Shown: positions 1 through 11,670 of the stretch, piece by piece
Numbering within the stretch: position 1 is the first letter of the stretch
Layout of the letters: every line of letters starts with the position of its first letter
NCBI GenBank assembly: GCA_947652605.1
Contig: OX393577.1
Coordinates: 55,948,108 to 56,012,107, forward strand
From: Elmis aenea
Taxonomy: Eukaryota; Arthropoda; Insecta; Coleoptera; Elmidae
DNA length: 64,000 nt
Reading direction: 5' to 3'
Program-made: the position numbers and the translations under genes
Notes under the pieces: model-generated
What the model was told of the DNA's origin: nothing
Database searches by the model: none
The model's input: the letters and a program-made list of their open reading frames with translations, nothing else

Positions 1-3000
1 AATTGCACATAGTTTCAAAGCTACGTCCCATGGATGCAGGAATAATAGAACTAGGTTTGGAATATACAGATAAAATGGCCATTCCTCCAGGTCAAGAATT
101 GTTTAGATTAAGTGGATATTGTGTTAGTGAATGTACAGCTGTGGTATGTTGCCTTTTAATATTCTTTGTAGCATTCTATGCACATGCAAGTATCATACAT
201 TTATTTATACAGGGTTTCTCAGATAATATTAGCGGCATGAGGATCTCGCTTATTATAAGAGACACTTCTTAATCGGTTCCTCTTATAGCTTTCGGTGTCG
301 AGGTATGCTTTTCTATTTCTGTGTTATGTTTCTCCACACCTGCCTATCGTTAGCTTATTGTGGCACATCTTTCCAGCTGACTCCTTTTTCTTCTAGTCTC
401 TGCCTCCCTTCTTTTTCTCATTTTATTCTTGGTCTTCCTTTATTTCTTCTTCCCTCCATCTTCATTTTCCATCCTATTTTCGCGTATCTACTTGCTGGCA
501 TGCGTAGTAGATGTCCAAGCCATCTTAATTGATTCGTCTCCATCTTTTTTTTAAATATCTGTTACTCTTAGGTTATTTAGAATTTTTTCGTTTCTGATTT
601 TATCAATCAGTCTACATCCCTCTATTCTTCTCAGAAATCTCATTTCATGTGCCTGTATTCTTTGTTTTTGTTTAATGTGTCCAAGTTTCTGAACTGTGTA
701 CGTGAGAATGGGTACGTACACTGCATTGAAAACTTGCGTTTTCGTCTCTTTTGTTACCTCCTTCTTGCTTATCAAACATTTATTAGTGGCGTAGTAAAAA
801 AACGTCGCTGCCGTTTTTAGATTATTCAGATCTTCCTCCAATTTACCATTCTCTGTAATTATGGTTCCTAAATATTTAAAATTCGCTACCTGCTGTATCT
901 TTTTTTGGTCTAGCATAATTGTAACTGGTTCATGATTTTTCGCTATAACCATAGTCTTTGTTATTTTAATATTCATATTATATCTACTTAATGTATCTGC
1001 TCACACGTCTATCATGAATTGCAAGTCCTTTTCGCTTTTAGCTAATAACACCACATCATCTGCAAAGGCTAATTCTGTTAACGATATTGGTTTTAGTTTA
1101 TTTCAACCCCAGTAGGCTTTTTTTGTGTTTTGCTTACATTCTTTAATTACTGTATCCATAAGAGTACTTTTAAAAATAAATTGTGGCTCCCCTCATACTT
1201 AAAAATAATTGATCTAATTTAGGCAAACCTGTATCTCTTATAATAAACAAGACTCCCATTCTAGAAATTTTATCTGGGACACCCTGTATAATACATTTTT
1301 TTCAGAGTTTACCACCAGAGGGAATAACAATTTTTGGATCCCAGTTGCACACTCATTTAACGGGAATTCGTGTTATTACACGACATTTCAGAAATGGACG
1401 TGAATTGCCAGAACTAAATCGGGACGATCATTATAGTACGCATTTTCAGGAAATACGACGGCTGAAAAGATCTGTTACTGTTTTGCCGGTTGGTAAATAA
1501 TATGTATTATTACTTGAAGGTTAATAACTATTGCTAAAAGTGTTTTTAGGAGTTTAACTGTGGAGCAAAATGCAAAATTTAATTTTTTTTTACCAAAATA
1601 ATACCCTTGGAAACTTAAAAATATGTAGAGCATTTAAAAACAATTAAACGACATTTGATTGTATAAAGGTTAATATTCAGCTTAAAAAAAAACATCCTAG
1701 TAAAATAAATCCCCTGTAACTGATTCGCAAGTGTTTTCCATTACAGCTACAAATTCGATGATATATGTACCTAGTTATGAGCTTTCTCAAATGTATTTTA
1801 GTTAGAAATATAAACCATTATTTCTGGTGTTGGGAAAAATAAACTGTCTAATATCTAACAATTAAAAAATACATTTTTTTAGCCAAACTCAGAAGGGGAC
1901 TTAAACATTTTGGGGCGCTACACTTATGGAGACCCCTCACTACCTACTTTATTTTTTTGTGCTAAATAATAAAAAGTTATGTTAGGTTATGTAGGTAAAA
2001 AGAAAAAGTTAAATTTAGTACAACGCCAGATCCAACACCCGTTAAGTCCACCTCTGGTCAAACTCTTAAGAATACTGAAAAGTTTTCTATGGTTAGCAAA
2101 TGAGATAAACAAGCTAATTTGCAACACCAATCGCTCAAATATTAACACAATTCTGATTGTTGAAGTTACAAAAAACGCATTTCTTCATGTAACTTGGACA
2201 AACTGTTTTTATTTTTAAAATACATAGTATACATTTTTTGGTTGATTCGGATAGACAATTTTATTCTGAATCCGACCATGTATTAAAAAAGTACCTTTTT
2301 AATACACGGTCGGATTCAGAATTAAATTCTCTATCCGAATCAACAAAAAAACGTATACTATGTAATAAAAAAAAAAAAACAGTTGCCTATCGCGGATTTG
2401 ACATACGTCATGGTACAAATGACAAATGCACATCATTTAATAGAGAATTTGTCGCCGTTTCCAAAAATATAAGGTTTGTTGGGGTTATTTTCAATAATTG
2501 AAAAGTTATAGGGGTGCGACAGTCAAACCGAATCACAATGCGTAAAAAAATCTACAACTTTTTCCCCAAAATTATTTTTGTACCAACAAGTGTAACCGAG
2601 TTAGTTAACGATTAATAAATTCATATTTTGATTTTTGTTAATTATCTAGCGTGCCATGGAACTTTTTTAAAACATTAAAGCATCACTGAATAGGTCTCAG
2701 AAAAGGGAACAATTTGTCTAATTTAAACTTCTTTGTAGCTCTTACCGTTTTACAGACCTATGATTAGGCCTGCCATGTTTTCGTAAAGTCAAACCGGGAC
2801 CCCACGATCTTTTTTTTATTCGCAAGAAATGGGCACAAAAAAGTGGGGGGTGAGGAGACAAAATGCGCCGCAGGCGATTTTTTTAAAATTTTAAATGATC
2901 AAACGTGTTTTAATGTCAAATTAAATAATGTGCAGTAGGTAAGTATGTATCATCCAAAATTGCAGTTTTATGGCAAACTTTTGTTTTTTTTATCAGATCG

Positions 3001-6000
3001 CCCCACACTCCTCACAAACTTATTTTTAATAAAGGTAAAAACTTTCACTAATAATATCTATTTAGGTAAAGGAAATATAAACATAATATTACCATAAATT
3101 TAAAAAAAGTAAAACCATTTGGGTTAAAAATTTAAAAAAAAAAACGGAAAACATCAGCCTGTGTTTTAAATTTATTTTATGTTATTCGTCGCTGTTCTCA
3201 TAAATTTTAACAGTATTTGTAAACAAAATATTGTGTAGGTATTAGCTCGAATCCGGGCCCCCTTTGCAACACCGGGCCCAGGGAATTAGTCTCCCCCCCC
3301 TGTGATAGGCCCTGCCTACAGGCGGCAAAATTGTAAATCCGCGACGGGCTCTATTCATTGTAATATTGTAAAATACACGTCACTCATTCTGAAATTGCCC
3401 TTTTTATCCATTATTTTAACCCTTATCCGGGCAAGGTGAGTCCAATGGACTCTTTTGACTATTTGAAAGCTTATTTTGTGAAAACTATATAAGATGGTGT
3501 ACTGCCAATTTTTTACTTTGTTTATTATAGTATAGCCATTACAATTCTACCATAATTAATGAAATTATAATACGATGTTATAAATAAAAAAACTTTTTGA
3601 AATTGCAAGCGTAACAGAACCGCGGAGTCCATTGGACTCCAATCGTCTACCGTAAGGGAATTACCGACGTTCACGTGTGCTATCGTAATCCAGACGCGTT
3701 GTGTTTAGACTAATTTTGTCTGTGCTTGCTCGTTGTTGTATTTACACTAATTCTGTTGGTGCTGTTATTAAAATAAGTTTATTTATAATTTTGGTTTTTT
3801 GCAACATTACATCTGTTCTCGTTTGGTATGTAGCTTTTATTAGTAAGTATTTTTTAGTAAATCTTGCAATTTGTGTTTTAGTTATTAGTATCACTGCTAA
3901 TTACTATGGCTAATAAAAAGTTATCAGAAAAAGAACTTGAGGAAATTCTACTCAATTTGTCGGACAATGAAGACGATGTTGATGTTGATAAATATACTGA
4001 TTCAGAATCAGATTCAGAGGTGGACAATTACAGTGTAGCAAGTGAACTTAGTGATACCCAAAGTGAATTTGAAGATATAGACGCAAATAATAGCGCAAAT
4101 AATTCTGAAAGTAATAATGCTAACAATGATATTGAAACTGAAAGTGATAATCAAGATGAACCAATAAAGTTTTTTGGCAAAGATGGGACAGAATGGTCGC
4201 GTAGTGCTTTTCCAACTGGACGTGCTCGTGCACATAACATAATAAAAGGATCTTTGAGTAAAGTTTGTCTTCCACAAGGTGTTCTTATCGAGGAACCTGT
4301 AGATGCATTTTTGTTATACATAAATAAACAAATTGTCGACAAAATCGTTAACTATACCAACCAAGAGGCGATTCGGGTGATAGGGCCTGAAAAGTGGAAA
4401 AATTGCGACTCCATTGAGTTATACGCGTTTATAGGACTTCTAATTACAGCTGGCCATCTAAAATCTAATTATACAAATTACCTATGATGTTCTTTGGAAT
4501 CGAATTTATGGACCACCAATATTTCGGGCAACAATGGGACTAAAGCGTTTCAAACTGCTATTACGTTTCATCAGATTTGATGACAAAACAAGTAGATCTG
4601 AAAGGCGAAAAAAAGATAAACTAGCCCCAATTCGCGACATTTGGAATCTTGTGAATACTAATTTTAAAAAATTTTATACACCTGGGGATAACATTACTAT
4701 CGACGAACAACTTTTGCCATTTCGTGGCAGATGCTCTTTCAGACAGTATATGCCTTCCAAGCCGGATAAGTACGGCTTAAAAATCTGGTGGGCTTGTGAT
4801 TCAGAAAATTATTACCCACTAAATGGACTTCCATATGTTGGAAAAGAAGGCAACAATGTTGCGAAAAACTTGGGAAGACAGGTTGTGGAAACTCTGGCAG
4901 AACCTTTTTATCGATCAAAAAGAAACATTACCTGTGACAACTATTTCACGGATTTGGATTTAGCGTATAACTTGCTATCAAATGGACTTACGCTGGTGGG
5001 AACTGTAAGAAAGAACAAGAGGTTCATTCCAAAGGAGTTTCAGCCACACAAAAGTCGCGATGAGAATTCTTCAGTATTTGGTTTTACCAAGAAGGCTACG
5101 TTAGTATCGTATGTCCCAAAACCAAAGAAAAGTGTGATTGTATTATCCACCATGCATCACTCTGAAGAAGTCAGCGAAACCGATAAACATAAACCAGAAA
5201 TTATCCTCAAATATAATCAAACTAAATGTGGAGTAGACAGTTTAGATCAAATGGTCCATGAATACATGTGCAAACATAGAACGAATCGTTGGCCTTTTGC
5301 GTATTTTATGAATATATTAGACGTGAGTGGAGTAGCGGCATATGTCGTGTGGAAAAAATTGTTTCCTTCCTGGAACAACAAAAAGCACGAAAAGAGACGT
5401 TTGTTTCTCATAAATATTGCAGAAAGCTTAGTAGTGCCTGAGATACAACGCCGAAATCTGCACGGTGTATCTAAGACCACTAAGACGTGTATGTTACAAT
5501 TTGTACCATCAACATCTACTGCCACTGAACCACGTACTATTCCAGAAAATAAAAAGAGAAGGTGTCATATTTGTCCTGCAAAAAGAGCTAGAATGCAAAG
5601 ACAAACTTGTGATAGGTGTAACATAAATGTTTGTAATGACCATTGTAAAACTACAAGAGTTTGTTCGAAATGCGAACAAGAATAAATAAGATTTGTTTTT
5701 TTAAATGTTCGTGATTAATGTAAACCAATTAATAAACTTGAATATCACATGTTTGTATTACTTATTTATTATTAACTATCATATTTATTAACCAAAACCA
5801 AATTTCGTACCTGTTTTATGTAATATAAATGCCTAGGAGTCCAGTGGACTCTCAGGTTCTGTTACGTTACTAAAAACAACTGCCCGGATAAGGGTTAAGC
5901 AATTATATTCTTCAGGGTGATGCTTTGATGACATCATGTGACTTTAACACTGAAGATCGAGAAAATATAACTTTAGGAGGATTCGCTATCACCGATGAGA

Positions 6001-6411
6001 TGTGTGTCAACTACGTACATTATTTTCCTGCATCCCAATTAGAAGTTTGCAAAAGTGCTATAAGTGACCAAGCTCTTGCTACGTATTTTAAGTATATGCA
6101 CGAGTAAATACATATTTTTAAAACAGCTGAACCGTTTCTAAATAGTCTTTTTTTACAGTTGGGAAAATCAGCCTACGTCACCAAATTTAGGTATATCCGA
6201 TAATTACAAAGCTATTGAATGGAATCGGCTAAGGATTCTAATGTTGGGGGATGTGTACGCTGAAGCTCCTCTGAGCATGCAGTGTAATATGTCGAGTGGA
6301 GATCGTTTTCCTGGGTATTGGGAAAATACTCCAGTGACCCCTGTATTGACACCTCTACCACCACCGGCAAGGCAATGCGAAAAAATTAATGGCCTTGATA
6401 ATGAAATTTGA
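1..6411 (+). CDS. Tbh: Tyramine beta-hydroxylase / DBH-family copper monooxygenase, 3' exons (5' end outside window)
   Basis: Type II copper, ascorbate-dependent monooxygenase that beta-hydroxylates amines; in insects the DBH orthologue makes octopamine from tyramine in secretory vesicles. Four exons join in phase: up to 143, 1306-1488, 5916-6103 and 6159-6411 (TGA), all with GT-AG borders. The first exon reads MDAGIIELGLEYTDKMAIPP, followed by a Cys pair (SGYC...SEC). The second carries the copper-ligand motif QLHTHLTG and NRDDHYSTHFQEIR. The third has LPGDALMTSC, DEMCVNYVHYFP and LEVCKS. The fourth has APLSMQCNMSSGDRFPG. These are hallmark blocks of the catalytic half of DBH/Tbh, and the reading frame is uninterrupted. 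Donor choice at 1489 is forced: the alternative at 1493 creates a stop. The N-terminal DOMON and first copper domain lie upstream of the window. A MOXD1/olf413-type paralogue cannot be excluded, so the symbol is provisional. A piggyBac sits in the 1489-5915 intron. Confidence 0.85.
210..1286. mobile_element. Foldback DNA element (CAGGGT-type ends) containing a LINE fragment
   Basis: The left end CAGGGTTTCTCAGATAATAT and right end ...TATCTGGGACACCCTG are imperfect inverted repeats flanked by TA. Both arms contain the 'ATCTCGCTTATTATAAGAGA' block seen in other copies of this family (6912, 45928, 51983, 58940). It lies in the intron between the first two visible monooxygenase exons, and the middle is occupied by a non-LTR retrotransposon fragment. 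Confidence 0.7.
350..1175 (-). pseudogene. Non-LTR retrotransposon (LINE) reverse transcriptase, degenerate C-terminal half
   Basis: Read on the minus strand, the region starts with MDTVIKECKQNTKKAYWG, then ELAFADDVVLLAKSEKDLQF (FADD active-site box at 1055-1066), then KTMVIAK, FKYLGTIITENGK, the thumb segment, LRRIEGCRLIDKIRNEKIL, WLGHLLRMPASRYAK and GRRNKGRPR. This order is that of the palm/thumb and C-terminal tail of an RTE- or Jockey-like LINE RT. In-frame stops (e.g. just after FMIDV) show it is dead. The 141-residue segment at 551-976 is the longest open piece. The clade is not resolved; the endonuclease and N-terminal RT are missing. Confidence 0.8.
2225..2537. repeat. Half copy of the 15726-16823 foldback family
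   Basis: A hairpin at about 2242-2344 (GATTCGGATAGA... against ...TCTATCCGAATC) is followed by one arm ending AGGGGTGCGACAGTCAAACC. The same arm and centre occur in the complete palindrome at 15726-16823. The left arm is missing here. Confidence 0.75.
2580..2765. repeat. Fragment of the 35961-36520 foldback family
   Basis: The reverse complement matches the left arm of the element at 35961-36520: the ACGGTAAGAGCTACAAAGAA block, then TGAGACCTATTCAGTGATGC. It is a partial arm only. Confidence 0.6.
3420..5894 (+). mobile_element. piggyBac-family transposon, near full length (2475 bp)
   Basis: It is bounded by TTAA duplications (3416-3419 and 5895-5898) and perfect 14-bp terminal inverted repeats, CCCTTATCCGGGCA and TGCCCGGATAAGGG. 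Three subterminal 15-bp palindromes of the form GAGTCCANTGGACTC lie at 3438-3452, 3625-3639 and 5837-5851. Identical termini and one otherwise open transposase indicate a young insertion, in the same orientation as the host gene. Confidence 0.95.
3906..5685 (+). pseudogene. piggyBac transposase, one frameshift
   Basis: DDE-class transposase that cuts and pastes at TTAA. Two open pieces, 3906-4487 and 4534-5685, lie in different frames. Homology is continuous across a single +1 shift near 4481, where the reading passes from NYTNY into YDVLWNRIYGPP. The first piece has an Asp/Glu/Ser-rich N-terminus. The catalytic acidic residues are in TIDEQLLPFRGR, TCDNYFTDLDL and CGVDSLDQMVHEY. The C-terminus is a Cys-rich zinc domain (RRCHICPAKRAR...CDRCNINVCNDHC...CSKC). 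Total coding capacity is about 590 residues, usual for the family. Apart from the shift I see no damage, so the lesion is recent or an assembly error. Confidence 0.93.
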
Positions 6412-6475
6412 CATGTTATTAAAAAAATGGGGCCAAAGGTAGTTGTTACAAACCATTACCATGTAAAAATTGAAA

Positions 6476-6481
6476 AATAAA
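6476..6481 (+). promoter_or_regulatory. Poly(A) signal of the Tbh-family gene
   Basis: AATAAA about 65 nt after the TGA of the monooxygenase; it is the first canonical signal downstream. Confidence 0.5.
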
Positions 6482-6911
6482 CTATGTATGTTGACCTGTT
6501 CCTAATTATTTACTCCTATAAAATATTATTACAACGTAAGAACATGTTCAGAACATAAGATACACTACAAAAGCATAATATGGGTCTCTTGGGCAATTGT
6601 TTTAAGAAAAGAACGCCTGGCGTAGTCAGATTATTTATATCGCTTTATTTTGGCACTACGGACGAAAAATGAAATTTCATCCTTTTTGAAAATTTGCTAT
6701 AACTGCTTTATTTATTAAAATAGAACAAAATGTTACAAAGGTTTTTTATGCAGATTTTTATGCTCAATTTAAAAACAAAATTAAATGTTTTTAGCGATCT
6801 TGTCTTTTGAGATATGAAGTAAACTTATATTTCTTTAAATAGAAACCCTAGTTGGCCATGACTTTATATGAAAGAACATTTTTTTAGCGTTCAAAAATAT
6901 ATAGTTTTATA

Positions 6912-8437
6912 CAGGGTTATTGAAATTCGAGTTTAAGCATGTAGATCTCCCTTATTATAATAGCTAGAGTATAGGTTTGTTTGGCAAAATTGCTAAATTC
7001 GATGCTTATTGATAGTACAAAGAGAATTTGAAATATCGGTATCTGAAAAAATTAGGAAAAACCGGAAAATACAATTTTTGAAAATCGTCTATAACTCATT
7101 TGGAGTATAAAATATTTTAAATGTTTGAAAACATTGCACAAGCAACTTTTAAAGCCGAATCGGATGGTGGTCACAAATTTTTGCTAGATCGATTCGTTTT
7201 TGTTTTGTGACAACCAACTTTGTTTTTCTTATGGGCGCAATTTTTGTTATTTATATAATCAAATAGCATTTATTTTTCTGAATTCATTGATTATATATCA
7301 TACATGGTTTTTTACTTCCTATTTCATTGTCAAATTTGAAAATATTACAATAACCATTATAAATCAGGTAGGCCGGTCGTTGTAGTTTATGTTGTTTCCA
7401 TGACAACCAATTAATAAACTAAAAGTTTTGAAAGCCTATAACTTGTCACATTAATACATTCGTAAAAATGAACTTTAATGACGAAGAAAAACGCGATTAG
7501 CAGCGAATTTTTTATACCGTTCTTTTAAGTGTTGTTATAATTTATTACATGCTTTAGGTATTCAAATTTACTTGAGTTTCTGTTTAACGTAGAAAAATAG
7601 AGTTTTTTTTCCGTATCTGTTTGTAATAAAATAGTTTTTTAAATTCTCTTTGAAATCTTTCTGCCATATTATCTTCTAGGTTTGTGGTTTGGCAAAAGCC
7701 CCATATTTCCCTAAGTTTCTGTTCAACGCACAAAAATACGTGTGCGAGGGTTGTATTCTTTCTGGATATGCTTCTGCATATCGTTGACTTGAAAATATAG
7801 AATTCCTATTCAATGAATAAAAAATAAGCACCATATCGCGTTTTTCTTCGTTATTAAAGTTCATTTTTACGAATTTATTAATGGGACAAGTAACAGGCTT
7901 TCAAAACTTTTAGTTTGTTGATTGGTTGTTACGAAAACAACATAAACTACAACAACCGGCCTACCTGATTTATAATGGTTATTGTTTAAACCTCTTTTTT
8001 TTTTAAATCTGGCAGTGAATAAAGAAGTAAAATACCATGTGTGTTACATCAATGAATTCAGAAAAATAAATGCAATTTGTTTATGTAAATAGCAAAAATT
8101 GCGCCCATAAGAGAAAATAAAGTTGGTTATCATAAAACAAAAATGAATCGATCTGGAAAAAAATTGTGATCAACATCCGATTCGACTTAAAAAGTTGATT
8201 CGGCAATGTTTTTACACATTTAAAATATTTTATACTACAAAGGAGTTATAGACGATTTTCAAAAATCGTATTTTCCAGGTTTTCCCAATGTTCTCGGAGA
8301 GCGTTTGAGATATTTCCAATTTCTCTTTGGACTATTATTGAGCACAAAAATTAGCAACTTTGCCAAATTTAAACCTATACTCTAGCTATTAGAATAAGCG
8401 ATATCACCATGCTTAAACTCGATTTTCAATCACCCGG
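6912..8437. mobile_element. Long foldback element, about 580-bp inverted arms
   Basis: The left end TA-CAGGGTTATTGAAATTCGAG and right end ...CTCGATTTTCAATCACCCGG-TA are inverted. The arms stay complementary inward to about 7500 and 7845: for example AAGCCGAATCGGATGG faces its complement near 8180, and GTAGTTTATGTTGTTTCCAT its complement near 7940. No transposase is encoded. The open stretch at 7676-7864 lies in the loop and resembles nothing known to me. Confidence 0.8.
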
Positions 8438-10515
8438 TATATTTGTTGCAAAAAATAACCGAGATAAAGCTAATAACTAATTTTGTAACATTAAAAGTCG
8501 ATTAAAAAAGCTAAAACGTTTGTTGAAATTCAAAAATTGCTACTCAGATGTATCTGACCTAATGAAATTCGATTTATTCATGTCATCATGACCCACTTAT
8601 TAAAAAATAAGTTTTTCTAAAAAATTATTAGTACCCATTTTTAGTTTTCAAAATATGTAAATATAAGTAATAATTGTACCTTGTACCTATATAAAATAGT
8701 CCTTACCGACAGAGCCAAAACATATTTACTTGAATGGATTTAGTATCTAATGATAATCATAGATGTTCTTCTTTAAATTTGAGCAATTGGTTGAGTTGAA
8801 ACAGGGGACTGAAATAAAATATTAAAAAAAAACGTTTTAATACTTCGTTTGCAATAAAAATTGATATTTAAAAATCAATGTTTGTTTATCAGGTGCCCCA
8901 AATTGTTTGAATTGTTGTAGCCTTAAGTTTTAGTTTTCTTTAGACGACTGACTGTTTTCACGACACAACAAAAGAATTTCTTATATTCAAAATTCAAACT
9001 AACTGGATACAAGAATGATTTAAAGATTTAAACTACTAGTATTAAAATAATTTAAAAGTTCTTTAGTTGTGCTTACAAAGGTATATTTGCAATAAGTTAT
9101 GAATTAAAAAAATGTTTTTTTTTAAATGTTACATCTACACGTAATTTAAGTTACAAGTTAATTATCTTGATTTTTTTTAGAATATTACCTTAAACAGACC
9201 ATTGTTTTGTAAATTTTATGTGTCATCTATATTACAGCTGTTTTATTTTCCATTTATTACTCCATATTAAACCATTACTTTTTCAGTTATATCATATTTG
9301 GTTGTTTCAGTTTCCATTTATGATTATTTAATACTTTTCAATATATAATTTATTCGCTTAATTGAAAAATTCATTCATGTAATTACTTTGTATGTTACTT
9401 TTTGTTTGTGTGCTGAATAAGTGTTGCGATAAGAAAATTTATCTTATCGTCGATATATCGCTAAAAGAGTATGTGTAAATAAAAGATAACTTTCACTATA
9501 GAGAGATATAAGGATTTCAGTTTAATTTAAGCAAGATTAATGATTTATAAATATTAATTGTATTTCATGTTTTGTTTGAACATGTAGGGTAGTCAGACTT
9601 TTTGGTCCTTAAGTATCACACATTTATTATTCGGTTCTGTGTTGATTGGAGACAGTGATAGTCCAATTTCATTTAAAAAAATTAATTAATTATTAAAAAA
9701 GCATTAGATAACAAAATCCATCATTTGTCTTTTAGTTTTTTTTTGTGTATTATGGCGATTAGATAGCATATCAATAATTTACCGTTAAATGCAGAACCGG
9801 TTTCTAGAAAATGGAGTCTGAAAGGGTCCCATATATAAATTAATTTAGTTGTTTAATGCAAGTGTATTAAAATGGTCATTTTTTTTTTGTTGACCTGGTT
9901 TCCAAGAATTTATACTAGAACATCATTTTAGTTATTCATTTGGTATATTTTTAACAATTTTTTTGATTTTAGTTTAAATAAATGTATGGAATACCGTTAA
10001 AATAAAACAGATTTCTATCACACAGGTACTTTTTTATTATAGTTTTATTAAAACACTAGGGGTTTTCATATTTAAAAAATGTTCTTAAATTTAAGCAGTG
10101 GAAAATTGATTTTTTAAAACGACATATTCTTTCACCATTTTAAAATTCTGTTACTCCTGTTACGTTTTTATATGTTAAGAATATTGTCAAATGTTAGCTA
10201 CACTTTATATTGTAATATTCTAAGATCTAAGACACATTAAAAGGCGAGGTTAAAGTTTTGCAACAAAACTTCACGTTTTTGAAATACAATTTTTACCGCC
10301 ACACATTTTATTGGTTAGTTTTAGAAGCATCTATAACGCATGAACGTTCATAAAAACGACTGATGAATGTTTATGTAAAATATTAATAATAAAGTAACAG
10401 TGCCAATATTTAGTTGATTATGTTTATTAACTATGTATTTCGTTTAAAAAAAAAAAAATATATGGACGAAAGTTAAATTGTTACAATAACTCGTGTCACT
10501 TCAGCAAATGTATTA
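8438..10515. other. Intergenic, no gene seen
   Basis: AT-rich sequence between the monooxygenase gene with its downstream foldback and the tRNA. I found no coding exon, RNA gene or clean repeat end here. Confidence 0.5.
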
Positions 10516-10588
10516 GCCCCTGTGGCCTAATGGATAAGGCATCGGCCTCCTAAGCCGGGGATTGTGGGTTCGAGTCCCACCAGGGGTA
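10516..10588 (+). tRNA. tRNA-Arg (anticodon CCT)
   Basis: A full cloverleaf folds by eye. The acceptor stem pairs GCCCCTG with CAGGGGT (a G-U at the end), the D arm is GCCTAATGGATAAGGC, the anticodon stem TCGGC/GCCGG encloses loop CTCCTAA with anticodon CCT, and the T arm GTGGG/CCCAC encloses TTCGAGT. There is no intron. The internal B box GGTTCGAGTCC is at 10567-10577. It decodes AGG. Confidence 0.95.
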
Positions 10589-10604
10589 ATCACCGAATGT
10601 TTTG

Positions 10605-10613
10605 TTTTTTTTT
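10605..10613 (+). terminator. Pol III terminator
   Basis: A run of nine T residues 17 nt after the tRNA, as expected for RNA polymerase III release. Confidence 0.75.
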
Positions 10614-10707
10614 GTTTTCACATTAGGTATAATAAAACACGCTTGATCTCTAAACAAAGTTTACTACTACAACAATATTAATTTTATTAAAAGTAAAAAA
10701 ATACAGT

Positions 10708-11391
10708 TCATAATGTTGACACATAAATTTGAATACATTGGACTATTGATGACACTTCTGCCATAGCTCCTTGCCCTGTATCCCCACAAACAAGAGTTTT
10801 TGTTACAACTGGTATTAATCGATAACCCCATGATTGAAGCATAGACATTTGTTGATTCGTTAATGGATGCTCATACATCTTAGTGTTCATAGCTGGGCAA
10901 AAATATAAAGGTTTTATAATTTCCCAAGCTCTTACTACACATGTTAGCAAATTATCACATAAGCCCTAGAAAACATGAAATTAATATTTGTTCATAATTT
11001 CATTGGAGTATTTTACATTTGCTATTTTACCCAAGGTATTGGCATCTAACGGTGCAATTAAAAATATGTCTGCCCATTTACCAAGATCTACATGTAAGAC
11101 AGGGTCTCCTCTGCCATTCCATAATGTCCATTCATCAGCATCTACATACAGTTCAACATTTTTGGGTAATTCAGCAGGCGAGAAAAAATGTTTAGCTTTT
11201 TCCGTAACAACAACACGAACCTAATGGCATATTTATTGATAAGCCACAAATCATTAACGAGGTAATATAAATATGCATACCTCAACATTATGATTTTTAT
11301 TATCCGTAATTTGAGTCAATAAACTATTAACAAGGATCGGTAATTTGATGGTAGCGACACTACCAGTACAGCCTACTAATATTTTAACCAT
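10708..11391 (-). CDS. Ppcdc: Phosphopantothenoylcysteine decarboxylase
   Basis: FMN enzyme of coenzyme A synthesis that decarboxylates 4'-phosphopantothenoylcysteine to 4'-phosphopantetheine. Three exons in phase 0: 11391-11281, 11220-11017 and 10965-10708; 190 aa, close to the roughly 200 usual for animals. Exon 1 begins MVKILVGCTGSVATIKLP (flavoprotein fold). Exon 2 has DEWTLW and DPVLHVDLGKWAD, whose His is the expected active-site base, then APLDANTLGKIAN. Exon 3 has GLCDNLLTCVVRAW, the substrate-binding clamp CPAMNTKMYEHP and the flap Cys in LVCGDTGQGAMAE. The start is the only ATG that keeps the N-terminal strand, and it lies 3 nt after the COX19 stop. No separate promoter is evident, so it is probably translated from a shared transcript with COX19. 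Confidence 0.93.
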
Positions 11392-11394
11392 ATT

Positions 11395-11670
11395 TTATGG
11401 TGTGCTTGCAGGAGATTTATCCTTAGTTTCAAGATCAGCAAATCCTAATTTTGTCCACTCTTCTCTACTCATAAGATTATTATCCATACGACACGATAAA
11501 TATTGTCGAGCCTCTTCTCGGCAACCTGTATTAGTGTTTTTATTCTGCCGCAAACAACTCATATATTTGATCATTAATATTTTACACAATCCTTCATGGT
11601 CTAAAGGAAAACTTCCTTTATCAGGAGGTACAGGTTTAAACACTTTTTGACCAAATGTCATAGACGACAT
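11395..11670 (-). CDS. COX19: COX19, cytochrome c oxidase assembly factor
   Basis: Small twin CX9C protein of the mitochondrial intermembrane space needed for copper delivery and assembly of cytochrome c oxidase. The single exon encodes 91 aa from MSSMTFGQKVF to a TAA. PPDKGSFPLDHEG is the conserved entry into the CHCH fold; the Cys pairs are C29/C39 and C50/C60, each spaced by exactly nine residues, followed by LGFADLE. The frame stays open upstream to 11766, but that extension does not resemble COX19, so I chose the internal ATG at 11670. The stop is followed after three bases by the PPCDC start codon. Confidence 0.93.
   Translation of the reverse strand: MSSMTFGQKVFKPVPPDKGSFPLDHEGLCKILMIKYMSCLRQNKNTNTGCREEARQYLSCRMDNNLMSREEWTKLGFADLETKDKSPASTP

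Noticed and set aside
305..532. 75-codon open frame (+) upstream of the LINE piece
   Set aside because: The opposite strand reads as the LINE tail (WLGHLLRMPASRYAK), so this is its antisense.
3701..3913. 70-codon frame just before the piggyBac transposase
   Set aside because: It lies in the transposon leader, is T-rich and hydrophobic, overlaps the true start, and has no piggyBac counterpart.
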